This document shows, in pieces, positions 9,101 through 18,430 of a stretch of 64,000 nucleotides of DNA. Every line of letters starts with the position of its first letter. Position 1 is the first letter of the stretch. Both the position numbers and the translations under genes were made by a program. Below the pieces are notes generated by a model. That model saw only the letters and a list, made by a program, of their open reading frames with translations, ran no database searches and was not told the origin of the DNA. This DNA comes from Samsonia erythrinae (lineage in GTDB: Bacteria; Pseudomonadota; Gammaproteobacteria; Enterobacterales; Enterobacteriaceae): assembly GCF_004342665.1 (NCBI RefSeq), contig NZ_SMBY01000001.1, forward strand, positions 534,950-598,949, read 5' to 3'.

Positions 9101-10807
9101 TCATGATGATCCTTGTTTTTCCAGCGGTGTTGTTAACTGGCTGCGCGCCAGCAGTACGACGGGGAGCGTCCCGGCGATAACAATCAGCAATGCGGCCAGC
9201 GCGCCTTCTTCATAGGTGCCTCTGGCGGCTTCGGCATAGAGGACGGTCGCCAGAGTTTCGAAATTGACGGGGCGCAGCAGCAGCGTCGCCGGGAGTTCTT
9301 TCATGGCATCTGCAAAGACCAGCAGGGCGCTGGTCGCCAGCGCCGGACGCAGCAGAGGGAGGTGCACGCGGCAGAAGGTCGCCCACTCGCTTTCGCCCAG
9401 CAGCCGCGACGCCTGTTCCATAACCGGAGGAATACGCGTCAGCCCGGCATCCAGCGCACCAATGGCTATTGCCATAAAGCGAATAGCGCAGCAAACCACC
9501 AGCAGGATCCCGGCAGAAAGCAGCGGCAATCCCTGATAGCCGATCAATCCGGCGAGAAAATTATCCGTCGCCATACCGGGCGTCAGCAGGCCAATCGCCA
9601 GTACCGTACCGGGAACGGCATAGCCCAGTGAGGCGATCCTCAATACAGTGCGGCGACGTTCCGGCGTGCGATCGGTCATGGCTGAATGGCGGGCATACCA
9701 CGCAATAATCAGGCTGACGAACGTGACGACAACGGTGACGCCGACGGCCAGCATCAGTGAGTTCTGCAATGCCTGTAACAGGCCGGCGGAGATCGTGATG
9801 CTGTCGCCCAGTCGTTTGGCGCTTTCCCACGCCAGAAAAAGGGAGGGGGCGATGAAACCGAGCAGGATCGGTAGTGCGGTCAGGGTGGTCGCCAGCCAGG
9901 CGCGGACGCCGGTCAGCGGCGTGGGCAGGATGCCGCGCATTTGTCGGCTGGTGCCGTAGCGCTGATTTTTCCTGCCGTAGTATTCCAGCGTCAGTAACAG
10001 AATAACCACCGTCAGCATGGTGCAGGCAATTTGTGCCGCGGCGGGGAGATCCGAGCGGGTAACCCAGGTCGTGTAAACCGTCACGGTCAGCGTATTCACG
10101 CCAAGAAATTCGGACGCGCCGATATCATTCAGCGTTTCCAGCAGCGCCAGACTGGTGCCAACGGCCAGCGCCGGGCGCGCCATTGGCAGGGCGACATGCA
10201 GAAACGTGCCCATTGCGCTCAGCCCCAGCGTGCGGGCGGCTTCCAGCAGGTGAGCCGGTTGGCTGACGAACATCGCACGCATGGTCAGGTATACATAGGG
10301 GTAGAGCACCAGACCGAGCAGCACGATCGCGCCCGGCATCGAGCGCAGGTCCGGCAGACGGAACTGGCGCGGGCTGTCGTAGCCCAGCAGGCTGCGGATG
10401 ACGTCCTGAATCGGGCCGATAGGGTGCAGCAAATCAAGCCAGGCGAAAGCGACGATGTAGGTTGGCATCGCCAGCGGCAATATCAGCGCCCAGCTAAATA
10501 CTCGTTTGCCGGGGAAATCAAACGCGGTCACCAGCCAGGCGCAGCCTGCGCCAATGACCATGACGAATGCGCCGACGCCGACGAGCAGAATCAGCGTGTT
10601 GAGCGCCGCATCGGGCAAGACGTAGCGCATCAGGTGATCCCAATGGCCGACGCCCGCGCCCGCGGCTAACCACAGCAGGGAAACCAGCGGCGCCAGCACG
10701 CCCAGCGTAATGAGGACGGCAGCAATACGAAGTGGAGAAAAAAAGAAGCGCGGCCGCCCGGAGGCGCCGCGCATATCTGACGAAACGGTCTTATTGATCG
10801 AATCCAA
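9101..10807 (-). CDS. Iron(III)-type ABC transporter permease, two-domain fusion
   Basis: Inner-membrane permease of 568 residues with about twelve membrane segments. Two permease domains are fused in tandem, as in FbpB/SfuB. Each half has an EAA-type loop (EAARTLGLSAMGTFLHVALP around 190-210; EQASRLLGESEWATFCRVHLP in the second half) that docks the ATPase. Its start overlaps the 3' end of the binding-protein gene by 17 bases, indicating translational coupling. The substrate is inferred from the partner binding protein. Confidence 0.9.
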   Translation of the reverse strand: MDSINKTVSSDMRGASGRPRFFFSPLRIAAVLITLGVLAPLVSLLWLAAGAGVGHWDHLMRYVLPDAALNTLILLVGVGAFVMVIGAGCAWLVTAFDFPGKRVFSWALILPLAMPTYIVAFAWLDLLHPIGPIQDVIRSLLGYDSPRQFRLPDLRSMPGAIVLLGLVLYPYVYLTMRAMFVSQPAHLLEAARTLGLSAMGTFLHVALPMARPALAVGTSLALLETLNDIGASEFLGVNTLTVTVYTTWVTRSDLPAAAQIACTMLTVVILLLTLEYYGRKNQRYGTSRQMRGILPTPLTGVRAWLATTLTALPILLGFIAPSLFLAWESAKRLGDSITISAGLLQALQNSLMLAVGVTVVVTFVSLIIAWYARHSAMTDRTPERRRTVLRIASLGYAVPGTVLAIGLLTPGMATDNFLAGLIGYQGLPLLSAGILLVVCCAIRFMAIAIGALDAGLTRIPPVMEQASRLLGESEWATFCRVHLPLLRPALATSALLVFADAMKELPATLLLRPVNFETLATVLYAEAARGTYEEGALAALLIVIAGTLPVVLLARSQLTTPLEKQGSS

Positions 10808-11837
10808 CTTTGTCTACCAACTGGCTGGCCTGTTTACGGAATTTAACAATGTCGGTCAGCGGAATGCTATCCACGTTAACTTCACCAATGGTGCTGCCGA
10901 TGGTGGGATCCAGCGTCACGCCCTGGCGAACCGGGTATTCATAGTTGGCCTGCGCGTAAAGCTGCTGAGCCTGTGCGGAAACCAGATATTCCATCAGCTT
11001 CACGGCCTGGTCTTTATGCGGCGCATGGCGCGCGACCGCCGCACCACTGATATTGACGTGCGTGCCGCCTTTTTCAAAGGTCGGCTGGATAACTTTGATG
11101 GCATCGCCCCATTTACGGGCGTCGGTGCCTTCTTTCGCATTCTTCATGTGCCCGACATAGTAGGAGTTTGCCAGACCGACATCACAGATGCCGCCGAGAA
11201 TATCACGGGCCACGTCGCGGTCACCGCCGGTGGCTTTGCGTGCCAGATTGTTTTTCACCCCGCGCAGCCAGTCTTCGGTTTTGGCTTCGCCGTGGTGGGC
11301 AATCATGGCGGCGACCAGCGCGGTATTGTAAGGGTGTTGACCTGCGCGGATGCACGCTTTGCCTTTCCATTTCGGGTCAGCCAGGTTTTCGTAAGTGATG
11401 CTGGTCAACGGCAGTGATTTCTCTGCATACAGCACGCGGGAGCGCATCGACAGACCAAACCACTGGTTGTCTTTATCGCGCAGCGCGGCAGGGATCACGT
11501 CGGTTAATACGCTGGAATGAATCGGCTGCGTGACGCCCGCTTCCACCAGATCGATGAGGTTACCGGCATCAACGGTCATCAGCAGGTCTGCCGGCGAGTT
11601 CTTGCCTTCCGCTTTCACGCGCTCCAGCATGCCGTCTTTAATGAACACGGTATTCACCTTAACCGCCGTTTCTTGCGTGAACGCCTCAAGCAACGGTTGG
11701 ATCAAGCCGGGTTCACGCGTGGTGTAGAGGGTGAGAGAGTCCTGCGCGGTGGCCGGTAACGCATAGACCATTAACAGCGAGGAGGCCAGCGCAAGCCGGC
11801 GCGCTTTTTTGCGCAGAGCAGAGAGCGTCGTGGACAT
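10791..11837 (-). CDS. Iron(III)-type ABC transporter substrate-binding protein
   Basis: Periplasmic binding protein of 348 residues with a signal peptide (cut after ATAQ). It starts SLTLYTTREPGLIQPLLEAF and has the paired tyrosines Tyr226-Tyr227 in NSYYVG that ligate ferric iron in FutA/IdiA/FbpA proteins. ISGAAVARHAPHKDQAVKLMEYL is the usual C-terminal hinge region. It leads the operon with permease and ATPase. A Fur-box-like site lies about 80 bases before the start. I recognise the family but not a species-specific symbol (SfuA, YfuA and FutA are all similar). Confidence 0.9.
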   Translation of the reverse strand: MSTTLSALRKKARRLALASSLLMVYALPATAQDSLTLYTTREPGLIQPLLEAFTQETAVKVNTVFIKDGMLERVKAEGKNSPADLLMTVDAGNLIDLVEAGVTQPIHSSVLTDVIPAALRDKDNQWFGLSMRSRVLYAEKSLPLTSITYENLADPKWKGKACIRAGQHPYNTALVAAMIAHHGEAKTEDWLRGVKNNLARKATGGDRDVARDILGGICDVGLANSYYVGHMKNAKEGTDARKWGDAIKVIQPTFEKGGTHVNISGAAVARHAPHKDQAVKLMEYLVSAQAQQLYAQANYEYPVRQGVTLDPTIGSTIGEVNVDSIPLTDIVKFRKQASQLVDKVGFDQ

Positions 11838-11913
11838 GTTGTTATTTTCTCCAGAGTAATAGAATGTGTAACCTAATAAAGTTAAGCGATATTTTCGGTA
11901 GGCAACAAAAACT

Positions 11914-11932
11914 ATATATGATAATCACTCTT
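11914..11932 (-). promoter_or_regulatory. Fur-box-like site upstream of the iron ABC operon
   Basis: The core GATAATCACTCTT at 11920-11932 matches most of the right two thirds of the 19-bp Fur consensus. The left third is poor (overall about 12 of 19). It sits 77-95 bases upstream of the binding-protein start, a sensible place for iron repression. Confidence 0.45.
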
Positions 11933-12110
11933 GTTTGCAATCTCATTTTGCTCGGTGATTAGGCACATAAAATGGATGGCGACAGCCCTCCATCGTGCAA
12001 GGCATGACGCTATTCGCGCATTAGGAACAGTAGGATATATCGGCGCGATTATCGCCTGACGCTATGCCAGGCCTCGCTCGATGACGGTATCGGTAACGAT
12101 TGTCGCTGGA

Positions 12111-12398
12111 TTACCGCTGACCATCGACAATGGTAATCATCGCTTCTGCGATATGTTGCCGTTCTCTGCGGGCGTTTTGATAGGCGTCTGAGTGGTAGCA
12201 GGCAAGCGCGTGCTCATAATCATCAAATTCAATCACGACATGTTTGTCGTAAACCGGACCTTCAGGGGATTCAGACTGTCCTCCCCGGGCCAGAAAGCGG
12301 GCATTGAATTGTTTAAATGCCGCCGGCGCTAAATCCATATACCGTTGATATTGTTCATGGTCGTGAATGGTAACGTGCGCAATCCAGTAAGCAGCCAT
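12111..12398 (-). CDS. DUF1330 family protein
   Basis: A 95-residue protein of the DUF1330 family (dimeric alpha-beta barrel fold): it begins AAYWIAHVTIHDHEQYQRYM and has VVIEFDDYEHALACYHSDAYQNARRER, the family's characteristic second half. Members often accompany catabolic operons but have no firmly assigned reaction. It follows the GntR gene by two bases on the minus strand, so both form one transcript divergent from the DUF1185 operon. Confidence 0.85.
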   Translation of the reverse strand: MAAYWIAHVTIHDHEQYQRYMDLAPAAFKQFNARFLARGGQSESPEGPVYDKHVVIEFDDYEHALACYHSDAYQNARRERQHIAEAMITIVDGQR

Positions 12399-12400
12399 AG

Positions 12401-13078
12401 TTACTCCTGAGTGGTTAGAATACGTTTCGCCAGCGCGGCGGCTTCTGTCAGATGTTCCATGACGGCCTGTTGTGCTTCCTCTGGCGCATTTTTTTCAATC
12501 GCCGCACATATGCGTGACATCCGTTCGAAGCCTGCGACCTCACGGTCAGGGTAGGCCAGCGTCATGGCGCGCAGTCGGCTGATGCGACTGTTAAGGCGCT
12601 GCACAATCTCCCAGGCGATGGTATGTTTCGCCACCCGGAAAAGCGTTTCATAAAAGGCCTGTGACGCATCGATTCGACTGACATCATTATGTTCTCTGGA
12701 AGCCTGGGCGATTTGCTGTAACTGTTTCTGGAGCAATGCTTTATCGCTCTTTTTGGCGTTTATGGCGCAGTCCCGCGCGGCTTGCTGCTCCAGAAGCATA
12801 CGAATGTTATAAATTTGTTCTGCAATCTCCCATGTCAGGATGGCGACAATGGGCCCCTTGTTCGGCAAAATATCGATTAACCCTTCTGCCTCAAGATAGC
12901 GAATCACTTCTCTCACCACGCTGCGGCTGACCCCCAGCTCCTCGGTAAGGCGACGCTCAACCAACCGGTCTCCTGCCTGAAAATAACCGGTAATAATCGC
13001 CTGTCTCACTTTCTCCAGCGCCAGTTCACGCAGAGTAACCGGCGTATTTTCGATTCGTAATGAATGGGTTTCAGCCAT
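12401..13078 (-). CDS. GntR-family transcriptional regulator (FadR/FCD subfamily)
   Basis: Residues 10-80 form the winged helix-turn-helix (GDRLVERRLTEELGVSRSVVREVIRYLEAEGL). Residues 90-220 form the helical FCD ligand-sensing domain. Such proteins usually repress a neighbouring catabolic operon and are released by a pathway acid. The gene is divergent from the catabolic operon starting at 13568. The intervening region carries a TGGTATACCA palindrome and a second TATACCA half-site, both typical for this subfamily. It probably regulates both transcripts. Confidence 0.9.
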   Translation of the reverse strand: MAETHSLRIENTPVTLRELALEKVRQAIITGYFQAGDRLVERRLTEELGVSRSVVREVIRYLEAEGLIDILPNKGPIVAILTWEIAEQIYNIRMLLEQQAARDCAINAKKSDKALLQKQLQQIAQASREHNDVSRIDASQAFYETLFRVAKHTIAWEIVQRLNSRISRLRAMTLAYPDREVAGFERMSRICAAIEKNAPEEAQQAVMEHLTEAAALAKRILTTQE

Positions 13079-13473
13079 CAGGGCCCTCAGTGGTTCATCC
13101 AGGTTAACGTAATCAGCTCAGTATAATGCAGTCACGGCATCAGGTTGTTATCCGTGTTTGGTTATCTTGATGCCGTTGCCTGTATGGCTGCATCACGCTT
13201 CTTCGCGTGCAAAATTTCATAATTCGCTCTGGTTCACATTTTTGCAAATTGCCTATCGCCCTGACGGCAACGCCGAAGGAATTCACTCTATGTGATTGTT
13301 CGTAAATAAAAAAATTCCCGTTAATGGGGAGCAAGTTCGCACTGTTTTCATCTCTTGACAAATTGCCGTGTTTATTCACGTATTTGCTAAAAAACATCTG
13401 TTAAATCAGCCAACTGAGATTTTTGAAACCTCATGTTTATCGAGTGATGCAAACTAAATGTCATACCGTATGT
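13079..13473. other. Divergent intergenic region, left part
   Basis: AT-rich spacer between the divergent gntR gene and the catabolic operon. No gene-like frame with a ribosome site is visible. It should contain the gntR/DUF1330 promoter. Confidence 0.4.
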
Positions 13474-13520
13474 TGGTATACCATATTTTGACACGTCAAT
13501 TTTTATAGTGCTATACCAAG
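13462..13520 (+). promoter_or_regulatory. Promoter and GntR operator candidates of the DUF1185 operon
   Basis: A perfect palindrome TGGTATACCA (13474-13483) lies next to CATAC-C-GTATG (13462-13472). TTGACA at 13488-13493 is an ideal -35. A weak -10 (TATACC) falls at 13512-13517 after an 18-base spacer and is embedded in CTATACCAAG, which repeats the TATACCA half-site. Binding at both sites would bracket the promoter. The GntR (FCD) protein encoded divergently is the obvious ligand. Confidence 0.6.
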
Positions 13521-13567
13521 TGCGAAACAATTTTTTATCAAATTATTTACGTTTAAAGGGAGTCGTC

Positions 13568-14170
13568 ATGCATCAGGCAATTCGTAAAACGTTAGTCACA
13601 ACAGAAACGACTTACATCGATGGCGGTAAAACCGCCGCTAAGCCACTGGTCATGATTGCCGCCGCCGCGGTGATTAAAAACCCGTGGGCAGGAAAAGGGT
13701 ATGTGGATGATCTATCGCCAGAGATTCGGGAACTGGCGCCCGTGCTGGGCGAATTGCTGACGGGCCTCATCATTAAGGAAGCCGGCGGCGGGCAGAATGT
13801 GGAGGCCTTCGGTAAAAGCGCCATTGTTGGTCTTGATGGCGAATTGGAGCATGCTTCGGCGCTGATCCATACGCTGCACTTCGGCAATCACTATCGCAAT
13901 GCGGTGCAAAGCAAAAACTACCTCGCCTTTAACAACACGCGCGGGCCGGCTAACTCGCCAATCTTTGTTCCAATGATGAACATCAACGATGAAGGTAGCC
14001 GTGAACACTACCTGACCATGCAGTTCAACATCGGCGATGCTCCTCACTCCGACGAGATCGTCGTGGCGCTGGGGGCCGGGTTGAGCGGTCGTCCGCATCA
14101 CCGTATCGGCAATCGTTATTCAGACCTGAAAGAGTTAGGCCATGATGCGAAAAACCCAGCGGCTGTCTGA
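13568..14170 (+). CDS. DUF1185 / 'amino acid synthesis' family protein
   Basis: A 200-residue protein of the PF06684 (AA_synth, DUF1185) family. KPLVMIAAAAVIKNPWAGKGYVDDLSPEI at the N-terminus and a Gly-rich LIIKEAGGGQNVEAFGKSAIVG region are typical. The biochemical function of the family is not established despite its name. ATG 13568 has AAAGGGAG upstream; the longer frame from 13508 starts inside the promoter. The stop overlaps the next gene by 29 bases. Being first in the catabolic operon suggests a ring- or amide-processing role, which is inference. Confidence 0.85.
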   Translation: MHQAIRKTLVTTETTYIDGGKTAAKPLVMIAAAAVIKNPWAGKGYVDDLSPEIRELAPVLGELLTGLIIKEAGGGQNVEAFGKSAIVGLDGELEHASALIHTLHFGNHYRNAVQSKNYLAFNNTRGPANSPIFVPMMNINDEGSREHYLTMQFNIGDAPHSDEIVVALGAGLSGRPHHRIGNRYSDLKELGHDAKNPAAV

Positions 14171-14987
14171 ATTTCATTCTCCTATGCAGGTCAGCTACCT
14201 TGAGGCTGGCGTCGGCGACCCTTTGGTGTTGGTGCACGGCGTGGGGATGAACGCCGCATCCTGGTATCCGCAAATCGAGGCGCTGAGTCAGTATTTTCGG
14301 GTTATCGCCGTCGATATGCCGGGGCATGGCGAGAGTGAAGGGTTCAGGGAAGCGGCCACGCTGCCGGATTATGTGGCCTGGCTGGCCGCTTTTCTCCGCA
14401 CGCGTCAGGAAACGCGTTTTGCCGTCGCCGGACACTCGATGGGCGCGCTGATCACCGCAGGGCTGGCGATCGATTTTCCCGCGCTTGTCAGCCATGCCGT
14501 GGTGATGAGCGGCGTTTACCGCCGTAGCGAAACGGCGCGTAAGGCTGTACAGCAGCGGGCGAGGGAACTGGCCGCCGGGAACGCGCAGTTGGATTCGCCG
14601 CTGGCGCGCTGGTTCAGCGATGAGGAACATGACGTCATGCTGCGTAATCAGGTTGGCGACTGGCTGCAACAGGTGAGCCTCGGCGGTTACGCCGCCGCGT
14701 ATCAGGCATTCGCCAGCGGCGATGACGTGTACGCCGATCGGTGGGGGGAAATACGCTGTCCGGTGCTGGTGTTGACCGGCGAACTGGATGCCAATTCAAA
14801 CCCGCAAATGGCTCAGGCGATGGCCGCCGCCGCGCCTCACGGTCAGGCGGTGATCATCGCCGGCGCACGTCACATGGTTAATCTGACTAACGCTGGACGG
14901 GTGAATACCGAGATGCTGAATTTTTTAACCGCATCCGCGGGATGCAAGACGAACGAACTGGCAGGAGTTTCTCATGCAGACAGATAA
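14142..14987 (+). CDS. Alpha/beta-fold hydrolase
   Basis: A 281-residue hydrolase with an oxyanion HGVGMNAASW stretch, the nucleophile elbow GHSMGA with its serine, an acid after VLTGELDANSNP, and a catalytic histidine in GARHMVNL. This is a complete triad. It overlaps both neighbours (29 bases before, 14 after), implying tight coupling. In the Rut pathway the comparable protein RutD speeds hydrolysis of an unstable product; a similar amide or ester hydrolysis is plausible here. The substrate is unknown. Confidence 0.85.
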   Translation: MMRKTQRLSEFHSPMQVSYLEAGVGDPLVLVHGVGMNAASWYPQIEALSQYFRVIAVDMPGHGESEGFREAATLPDYVAWLAAFLRTRQETRFAVAGHSMGALITAGLAIDFPALVSHAVVMSGVYRRSETARKAVQQRARELAAGNAQLDSPLARWFSDEEHDVMLRNQVGDWLQQVSLGGYAAAYQAFASGDDVYADRWGEIRCPVLVLTGELDANSNPQMAQAMAAAAPHGQAVIIAGARHMVNLTNAGRVNTEMLNFLTASAGCKTNELAGVSHADR

Positions 14988-15894
14988 ACGCAGACAGCTG
15001 CGTGACGCGTTCGGCGCATTTATGACCGGCGTCACGGTTGTCACCAGTCGCGATAAAACGCAGCAGCCCATTGGTTTTACCGCAAATTCATTCACCTCGG
15101 TCTCGCTGGATCCGGCGCTGCTGCTGGTGAGTATTGACAAACGCTCGGCGAATTTCGCCAATTTCACCGAGTGCTCTCACTTCGCGGTGAACATTCTGGC
15201 CGAACAGCAGAAAGAGACGTCGAATATTTTTGCCTCGAAGGTAGAAGACCGTTTCGGGTTGGTCGACTGGCACGCCAGTGAAAAGGGGACGCCGATAATT
15301 GATGGCGCGTCTGCGTGGTTTGATTGCACTCTGCATCAGGTCGTTGATGCCGGCGACCACGCTATCCTCATCGGCCGCGTGGAGGATTTTGAATCTCAGG
15401 CCACAGCGGGATTGGGCTATTACCGGGGGGCCTATTTTACGCCTTATCACAACGCCGAGACGTTGATCCACCGTCTGAGCGTGGAAGTGAGCGCGCTGAT
15501 CGAGTGTAACGGACACGCGATCATGGTGCAGAAAGACGGCGCCGCCAGCCTGCCGACGCGCAGCGTAGAAAAAGGAAGCGTCAGCGACACGCTGGAGGCG
15601 TTGATTGCGGAACTGGGGGTAAACGCCAATCCCGGGTTTGTCTATTCCGTCTATGAAGATCGTCAGAACAATAAGCAGCACATCGTCTTTCTTTGTCCCT
15701 TACCGACGGATACCGCGCTTACCCCGCTTCATCAGGGAGAGTGGTTCGATCTGGATAGATTATCGTCATTATCGATGCGTGATTCCGCACTGAAATCGTT
15801 GATGAATCGCTTTGTCAGAGAGAACAGCGTCGGCAATTACAGCATCTATTACGGCGATGAAATCAACGGTTCAATAAAACAATTCGCCAGCTGA
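14974..15894 (+). CDS. Flavin reductase with a degenerate Nudix-like C-terminal domain
   Basis: Residues 1-160 are a flavin reductase-like FMN-binding domain (RDAFGAFMTGVTVVTSR, GFTANSFTSVSLDPALLLVSI), which would feed reduced flavin to the monooxygenase encoded next. Residues about 165-300 are extra for this family: ALIECNGHAIMVQKDG, then a shortened box-like stretch (VEKGSVSDTLEALIAELGV), HIVFLCPL and GEWFDLDRLSSL. This order resembles a Nudix fold, but the REUXEE catalytic glutamates are missing. It may therefore bind a ligand or nucleotide rather than hydrolyse it. The RBS AGGAG and 14-base overlap support the start. Confidence 0.82.
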   Translation: MQTDKRRQLRDAFGAFMTGVTVVTSRDKTQQPIGFTANSFTSVSLDPALLLVSIDKRSANFANFTECSHFAVNILAEQQKETSNIFASKVEDRFGLVDWHASEKGTPIIDGASAWFDCTLHQVVDAGDHAILIGRVEDFESQATAGLGYYRGAYFTPYHNAETLIHRLSVEVSALIECNGHAIMVQKDGAASLPTRSVEKGSVSDTLEALIAELGVNANPGFVYSVYEDRQNNKQHIVFLCPLPTDTALTPLHQGEWFDLDRLSSLSMRDSALKSLMNRFVRENSVGNYSIYYGDEINGSIKQFAS

Positions 15895-15914
15895 AACCTA
15901 TACCGGAGTACCCT

Positions 15915-16952
15915 ATGAAACTCTCATTGTTTATCCATATGGAGCGCATCTCCCCAGATGAGCCGCAGGACAAGCTGTATCGTGAAATGATGGCGCTGTG
16001 TGAAATGGCGGATAACGCCAACATGCATGCTATCTGGACCGGCGAGCATCACGGGATGAATTTCACCATCGCGCCCAACCCGTTTATCAATCTGGCCGAT
16101 CTGGCGAGTAAAACCAAAAATGTGCGACTCGGCACCGGCACGGTCATCGCCCCGTTCAACCATCCGTTGCGTCTGGCGGGGGAGGCGGCGATGACGGATA
16201 TCATTACCGACGGTCGTCTTGAACTGGGGATCGCGCGGGGCGCTTACAGCTATGAATATGAGCGTATGATGCCCGGACTGAATGCATGGGACGCCGGACA
16301 GCGTATGCGTGAGCTGGTGCCCGCCGTGCAAAAACTGTGGGAGGGTGATTATGCGCACGACGGGGAATACTGGCAGTTCCCACTCTCTACCTCTTCACCG
16401 AAGCCAAAACAGCAACCTCATCCCCCCATCTGGATCGCGGCTCGTGATCCTAACAGCCATGAGTTCGCGGTCAAAAATGGTTGCAATGTGCAGGTGACGC
16501 CATTGCATCAAGGTGAAGAGGAAATTGTACGTCTGGCGGAGTGCTTCCATGATGCGCGTCAGCGGCTGGCCCCGGAAAAGCCCCTGAAGATCATGTTGTT
16601 GCAACACGGATTTGTGGCAGAAGACGAAGCTGACGCGATGCAGGCCGCCGTTGAGCTTAATCGCTTCTATAACTATTTTGGCGCGTGGTTCAAAAATGAG
16701 CGTCCGGTCAGTCAGGGACTGATTCAACCACTGACGGACGATGAGATAGCGGCGAACACCTATTATTCCCCGGAGGCCATGCGTAAAAATCTGGCCATCG
16801 GCACCGCAAATGAAGTGATTACGCGTCTCAAACATTATGAAGCATTGGGTTACGACGAATTTGCCCTGTGGATCGACAGCGGTATGACATTCGAACGTAA
16901 AAAAGCCTCATTGCAGCGTTTTATCCATCAGGTCATGCCCGAGTTTCATTAA
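15915..16952 (+). CDS. Luciferase-like (LLM class) flavin-dependent monooxygenase
   Basis: A 345-residue TIM-barrel monooxygenase of the bacterial luciferase superfamily (WTGEHHGMNF, LASKTKNVRLGTGTVIAPFNHPLRLAGE, DGRLELGIARGAY). These enzymes use reduced FMN from a partner reductase, here the upstream gene 20 bases away, to insert oxygen into C-N, C-S or carbonyl substrates. It is probably the key ring- or bond-breaking enzyme of the operon. It is not RutA: the sequence motifs differ. Substrate not predicted. Confidence 0.9.
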   Translation: MKLSLFIHMERISPDEPQDKLYREMMALCEMADNANMHAIWTGEHHGMNFTIAPNPFINLADLASKTKNVRLGTGTVIAPFNHPLRLAGEAAMTDIITDGRLELGIARGAYSYEYERMMPGLNAWDAGQRMRELVPAVQKLWEGDYAHDGEYWQFPLSTSSPKPKQQPHPPIWIAARDPNSHEFAVKNGCNVQVTPLHQGEEEIVRLAECFHDARQRLAPEKPLKIMLLQHGFVAEDEADAMQAAVELNRFYNYFGAWFKNERPVSQGLIQPLTDDEIAANTYYSPEAMRKNLAIGTANEVITRLKHYEALGYDEFALWIDSGMTFERKKASLQRFIHQVMPEFH

Positions 16953-16963
16953 CAGGTGCCAAA

Positions 16964-18430
16964 ATGGAATCGTTCAAACTCTTTATCGATGGTGATTTTG
17001 ATTCGGGCTCTGCCACGTTTTCTTCCCTTAACCCTGCCACCGGTCAGGCGTGGGCGGAGATAGCCGAAGCGCGGGCCGATGAGGTGAACCGCGCGGTAGA
17101 AGCCGCATATCGGGCATTCAACGCGCCGGAATGGCGCGATCTGACCGCGACGGCGCGCGGCAAGATGCTGATGCGGCTGGCCGATCTGGTGGAGCAGAAC
17201 GCCGATGAGCTGGCGCGTCTGGAAACGTTGGACACCGGAAAGATCATCCGCGAAACCCGCGCCCAGATCGCCTATGTTGCCGATTACTACCGTTATTACG
17301 CCGGACTGGCCGATAAGCTGGAAGGCCGGGTTCTCAGTATTGATAAAGCCGATACCGAAACCTGGACGCGGCGTGAACCGGTTGGCGTGGTGGCCGCGAT
17401 TATTCCCTGGAACAGCCAGCTGTTTCTCTCTGCGGTGAAAATCGGTCCGGCGCTGGCCGCGGGCTGTACGATCGTCGTCAAAGCCGCCGAAAATGCTCCC
17501 ACGCCCTTGCTGGCGTTCGCTCGGCTGATCGCGGAGGCGGGGTTCCCGCCCGGCGTCTGTAACGTCATTACCGGCTTTGCCGAGTCGTGCGGTTCCGTGT
17601 TGACGACCCATCCCAAAGTCAGCCATATCGCCTTCACCGGCGGTCCTGATACGGCTCGCCATATCGTGCGCAACAGCGCTGAAAATCTCAGTAAAACGAC
17701 GCTGGAACTGGGGGGGAAATCACCGTTTATCGTGTTTGACGATGCTGACCTCCAGAGTGCGGCTAATGCGCAGGTAGCGGCCATCTTCGCTGCATCGGGA
17801 CAAAGCTGTGTGGCAGGCTCCCGGTTACTGGTGGCCGAGAGCATCAAAGATCGGCTGCTGGAGAAACTGGTAGAGCGGGTTGAACGCATCAGAATTGGCG
17901 GGCCGGAAGATCCTGAAACGCAGTTCGGCCCGCTGTGCACGCTGCGCCAGAAACAGCTGATTGAGGAAGTGGTTCAGCGTTCGGTTGAACAGGGTGCGAA
18001 GGTCGTGACCGGACATTACCCTATCGATCGGCCCGGCTTTTATTATCCCCCGACGATTCTGGATTGCTCCGGCGCAACGCGGGCGGAAAGTGTCGTCCGC
18101 GAACTGTTCGGGCCGGTGCTCTCCGTCGTGACTTTCCGCGATGAGGCGGAGGCTATCCGAATCGCCAACGACACGGATTATGGTCTGGCGGCGGGCGTCT
18201 TTACCAATAACCTTTCCAGAGCTCACCGGGTTGTCCGTCAGTTACGAAGCGGGGTAGTGTGGATAAATACGTACCGCATGGTTTCCCCGCTGGCCCCGTT
18301 TGGCGGTTATGGCCTGTCAGGCCATGGCCGGGAAGGCGGGATGGAAGCCGCACTGGAATTCACCACCACCAAAACGGTATGGCTGCGTACCAGCGATACC
18401 CCCATTGATGATCCCTTCATCATGCGATGA
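16964..18430 (+). CDS. NAD(P)+-dependent aldehyde dehydrogenase
   Basis: A full-length (488 residue) aldehyde dehydrogenase with the catalytic cysteine Cys282 in GQSCVAGSR, general base Glu248 in LELGGKSP, and a cofactor loop FTGGPDTARHI. It would oxidise the aldehyde released by the monooxygenase/hydrolase steps to a carboxylate. It starts 11 bases after the monooxygenase gene. The subfamily (betaine aldehyde-like) is broad and does not reveal the substrate. Confidence 0.92.
   Translation: MESFKLFIDGDFDSGSATFSSLNPATGQAWAEIAEARADEVNRAVEAAYRAFNAPEWRDLTATARGKMLMRLADLVEQNADELARLETLDTGKIIRETRAQIAYVADYYRYYAGLADKLEGRVLSIDKADTETWTRREPVGVVAAIIPWNSQLFLSAVKIGPALAAGCTIVVKAAENAPTPLLAFARLIAEAGFPPGVCNVITGFAESCGSVLTTHPKVSHIAFTGGPDTARHIVRNSAENLSKTTLELGGKSPFIVFDDADLQSAANAQVAAIFAASGQSCVAGSRLLVAESIKDRLLEKLVERVERIRIGGPEDPETQFGPLCTLRQKQLIEEVVQRSVEQGAKVVTGHYPIDRPGFYYPPTILDCSGATRAESVVRELFGPVLSVVTFRDEAEAIRIANDTDYGLAAGVFTNNLSRAHRVVRQLRSGVVWINTYRMVSPLAPFGGYGLSGHGREGGMEAALEFTTTKTVWLRTSDTPIDDPFIMR

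Noticed and set aside
14974..16952. rutF/rutA pyrimidine genes
   Set aside because: The LLM monooxygenase lacks RutA-like motifs and the reductase carries an extra domain; RutB and RutC homologues are absent.
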